Shown here: positions 5,689 through 7,189 of the stretch, one piece after another
Position numbering within the stretch: position 1 is the stretch's first letter
How the letters are laid out: the number at the start of each line of letters is the position of its first letter
Assembly (NCBI GenBank): GCA_964590995.1
Contig: CAZPYY010000051.1
Span: forward strand, 1-7,189
Reading direction: 5' to 3'
DNA length: 7,189 bases
Source of the DNA: Susulua sp964590995
GTDB lineage: Bacteria; Omnitrophota; Gorgyraeia; Duberdicusellales; 4484-171
The notes under the pieces: generated by a model
Databases searched by the model: none
Seen by the model: the letters and a program-made list of their open reading frames with translations, nothing else
What the model was told of the DNA's origin: nothing
Position numbers and translations under genes: made by a program

Positions 5689-7189
5689 CTAAACTACAAT
5701 ATTAACTATCTTTTTTTCGATGTAGATCACCTTTTTTGGCGGTTTTGAAGAGAGCAGTTTTTGGACCTTATCTTGGGCTAGAGCTTTTTCTTCTACTTCC
5801 TCCTTTGACCAGTTAACATTAATTAGTAATTTATCTCTTACTCTGCCATTAACAAGTATAGCAATCTCTACTTCTTCTTCCTCCAAATACTTCTCATCCA
5901 CCTTTGGCCAAGTTCTACTTAAAACAGAGGGCTTATTACCTAAAATCTCATTAACTTCTTCACTAACATGGGGAGTAAAAGGTGCCAACAGTAGAAAAAC
6001 ACTATCAACTGCTTCCTTAAGAACATCTTTTCTTAAAGATCCTTCATTTAACCCTTTATAAGTCTGGTTCACTAACTCCATAATCCTACTTATGGCTGTG
6101 TTAAATTGAAAGTTACCCTCTAAATCCCGAGTTACATCTTTAATGGTAGAGTGTATTTTCTTGGTAAGTTCTCTTTCGGCTGTATTAAGTTCTCCTGAGG
6201 CACCCTCTTCGTTGCCTTCAGCTAAAGTATCTACTAAACGCAGAGCTCTTTGAATGAATCTCCAAACTCCTTGTAAGCCTTCATCCTGCCACTCAGCATC
6301 TTTTTGAGGCGGACCCATAAATAAAATATAAAGCCGCATCGTATCAGCGCCATACTTATCGAGGATATAATCAGGCGTAACAACATTCCCCTTTGACTTA
6401 GACATCTTAGCCCCATCCTTAACAATCATCCCCTGGGTAAATAATCTCTTAAAAGGTTCGGGAAAATCAATCATTCCTTCACTCTTGAGGAATTTACTAA
6501 TGAACCTTGAATACATAAGGTGTAAAATAGCATGCTCTACTCCTCCAATGTATTGGTCTACAGGAAGCCACTTATTAACATCTTTACTTACAAAAGGTGC
6601 TCTCTTCTCTTTGGGAGATATGTAACGTAGATAATACCAGCTAGAATCAACAAAGGTATCCATAGTATCAGTCTCACGCTTAGCCGGGCCGCCACACTTC
6701 GGGCACTTAGTCTGCATAAACTCCTCTATACAGGTTAAAGGAGACTGGCCAGTAGGTAAAAATTCCTTAACCTCAGGGAGTAAGACTGGTAAATCTTTCT
6801 CAGGTACTGGCACTTGGCCGCAATCCGGACAATAAACAATAGGAATTGGTGCTCCCCAATAGCGTTGACGGGAAACCAACCAATCTCTTAATCTATAGTT
6901 AAGAGCTCTTTTTCCTATTCTATGAGATTCCATATAGTCAGCAATTTTTTCCTTTGCTTCTTCAGAACCTAAACCATCGAAATGACCGGAGTTAACCAAA
7001 ACTCCCTCGCCTTCAAAAGCATCTTCAATTTCTGAGCCGGAACCATCAGAGCCAGGGTCTCTTATAACTTCTCTTACTGATAACTTATACTTTCGGGCAA
7101 ATTCTAAATCTCTGCTGTCATGAGCTGGAACACACATTATTGCTCCGGTACCATAACCAACAAGAATATAATTAGCAATCCAAATAGGA
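5689..7189 (-). CDS. leuS: Leucyl-tRNA synthetase, C-terminal part; N-terminus outside the window
   Basis: About 500 codons of a class I synthetase usually 810-870 residues long; the first third, with the HIGH motif and most of the editing domain, lies beyond the right edge. The reading frame continues upstream of the first Met with PIWIANYILVGYGTGAIMCVPAHDSRD in effect, the end of the CP1 editing domain, so the Met at 7137 is internal. In order: GTGAIMCVPAHDSRD (editing pocket with conserved Asp), DWLVSRQRYWGAPIPI, a CPDCG zinc-type knuckle, CPKCGGPAKRETDTMDTF, GGVEHAILHLMYSRF, the catalytic KMSKS (6394-6408), FMGPPQKDAEWQDEG, then anticodon-binding helices and the C-terminal tRNA-contact domain ending in KIVNIVV. 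It charges tRNA-Leu. The gene heads the minus-strand cluster in front of comEA. Confidence 0.97.
   Translation of the reverse strand, partial: PIWIANYILVGYGTGAIMCVPAHDSRDLEFARKYKLSVREVIRDPGSDGSGSEIEDAFEGEGVLVNSGHFDGLGSEEAKEKIADYMESHRIGKRALNYRLRDWLVSRQRYWGAPIPIVYCPDCGQVPVPEKDLPVLLPEVKEFLPTGQSPLTCIEEFMQTKCPKCGGPAKRETDTMDTFVDSSWYYLRYISPKEKRAPFVSKDVNKWLPVDQYIGGVEHAILHLMYSRFISKFLKSEGMIDFPEPFKRLFTQGMIVKDGAKMSKSKGNVVTPDYILDKYGADTMRLYILFMGPPQKDAEWQDEGLQGVWRFIQRALRLVDTLAEGNEEGASGELNTAERELTKKIHSTIKDVTRDLEGNFQFNTAISRIMELVNQTYKGLNEGSLRKDVLKEAVDSVFLLLAPFTPHVSEEVNEILGNKPSVLSRTWPKVDEKYLEEEEVEIAILVNGRVRDKLLINVNWSKEEVEEKALAQDKVQKLLSSKPPKKVIYIEKKIVNIVV

Noticed and set aside
6234..6425. Minus-strand open frame of 63 codons.
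   Set aside because: Out-of-frame reading within leuS, which is intact and conserved over the same stretch.

Overview
The window is an AT-rich bacterial chromosome segment with eight protein-coding genes, two of them cut by the window edges. There are no RNA genes, insertion sequences or CRISPR arrays. An LPS-assembly lipoprotein (LptE) together with a BamD-like TPR protein points to a diderm (outer-membrane) bacterium. The look of the proteins, especially the BamD-like protein with its FWIW mature N-terminus and the ComEA N-terminus, reminds me of uncultivated lineages such as Candidatus Omnitrophota. That placement comes from memory and is tentative.

Layout: at the left edge, the 5' part of murJ (lipid II flippase) lies on the minus strand. 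rpsT (ribosomal protein S20) diverges from it on the plus strand behind a near-consensus sigma-70 promoter and a strong Shine-Dalgarno. rpsT converges on a minus-strand block that, in its own reading direction from the right edge, runs leuS (3' part of leucyl-tRNA synthetase), comEA, comEC, a bamD-like TPR gene, lptE and holA. comEA/comEC are 4-10 bp apart, and lptE/holA overlap by 7 bp (ATGGTAA). This suggests two translationally coupled pairs.

Putative promoters on the minus strand lie before comEA, before the bamD-like gene (apparently giving a leaderless mRNA) and, less surely, before lptE, where a 10-bp-arm palindrome covers the -35. The 93-bp leuS-comEA gap carries heptad repeats in opposite orientation on the two sides of the comEA promoter.

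Together the genes cover cell-envelope building (murJ, lptE, BamD-like), DNA uptake (comEA, comEC), replication (holA, clamp-loader delta) and translation (leuS, rpsT). Most are conserved housekeeping genes. The interesting points are the mixed gene order, shared half with the Bacillus-type comEA-comEC-holA-rpsT cluster and half with the proteobacterial-type leuS-lptE-holA-rpsT-murJ cluster; domain losses in HolA and ComEC; the unusual basic tail of the BamD-like protein; and the intergenic repeats and promoter arrangements. I do not see a wholly new system here.
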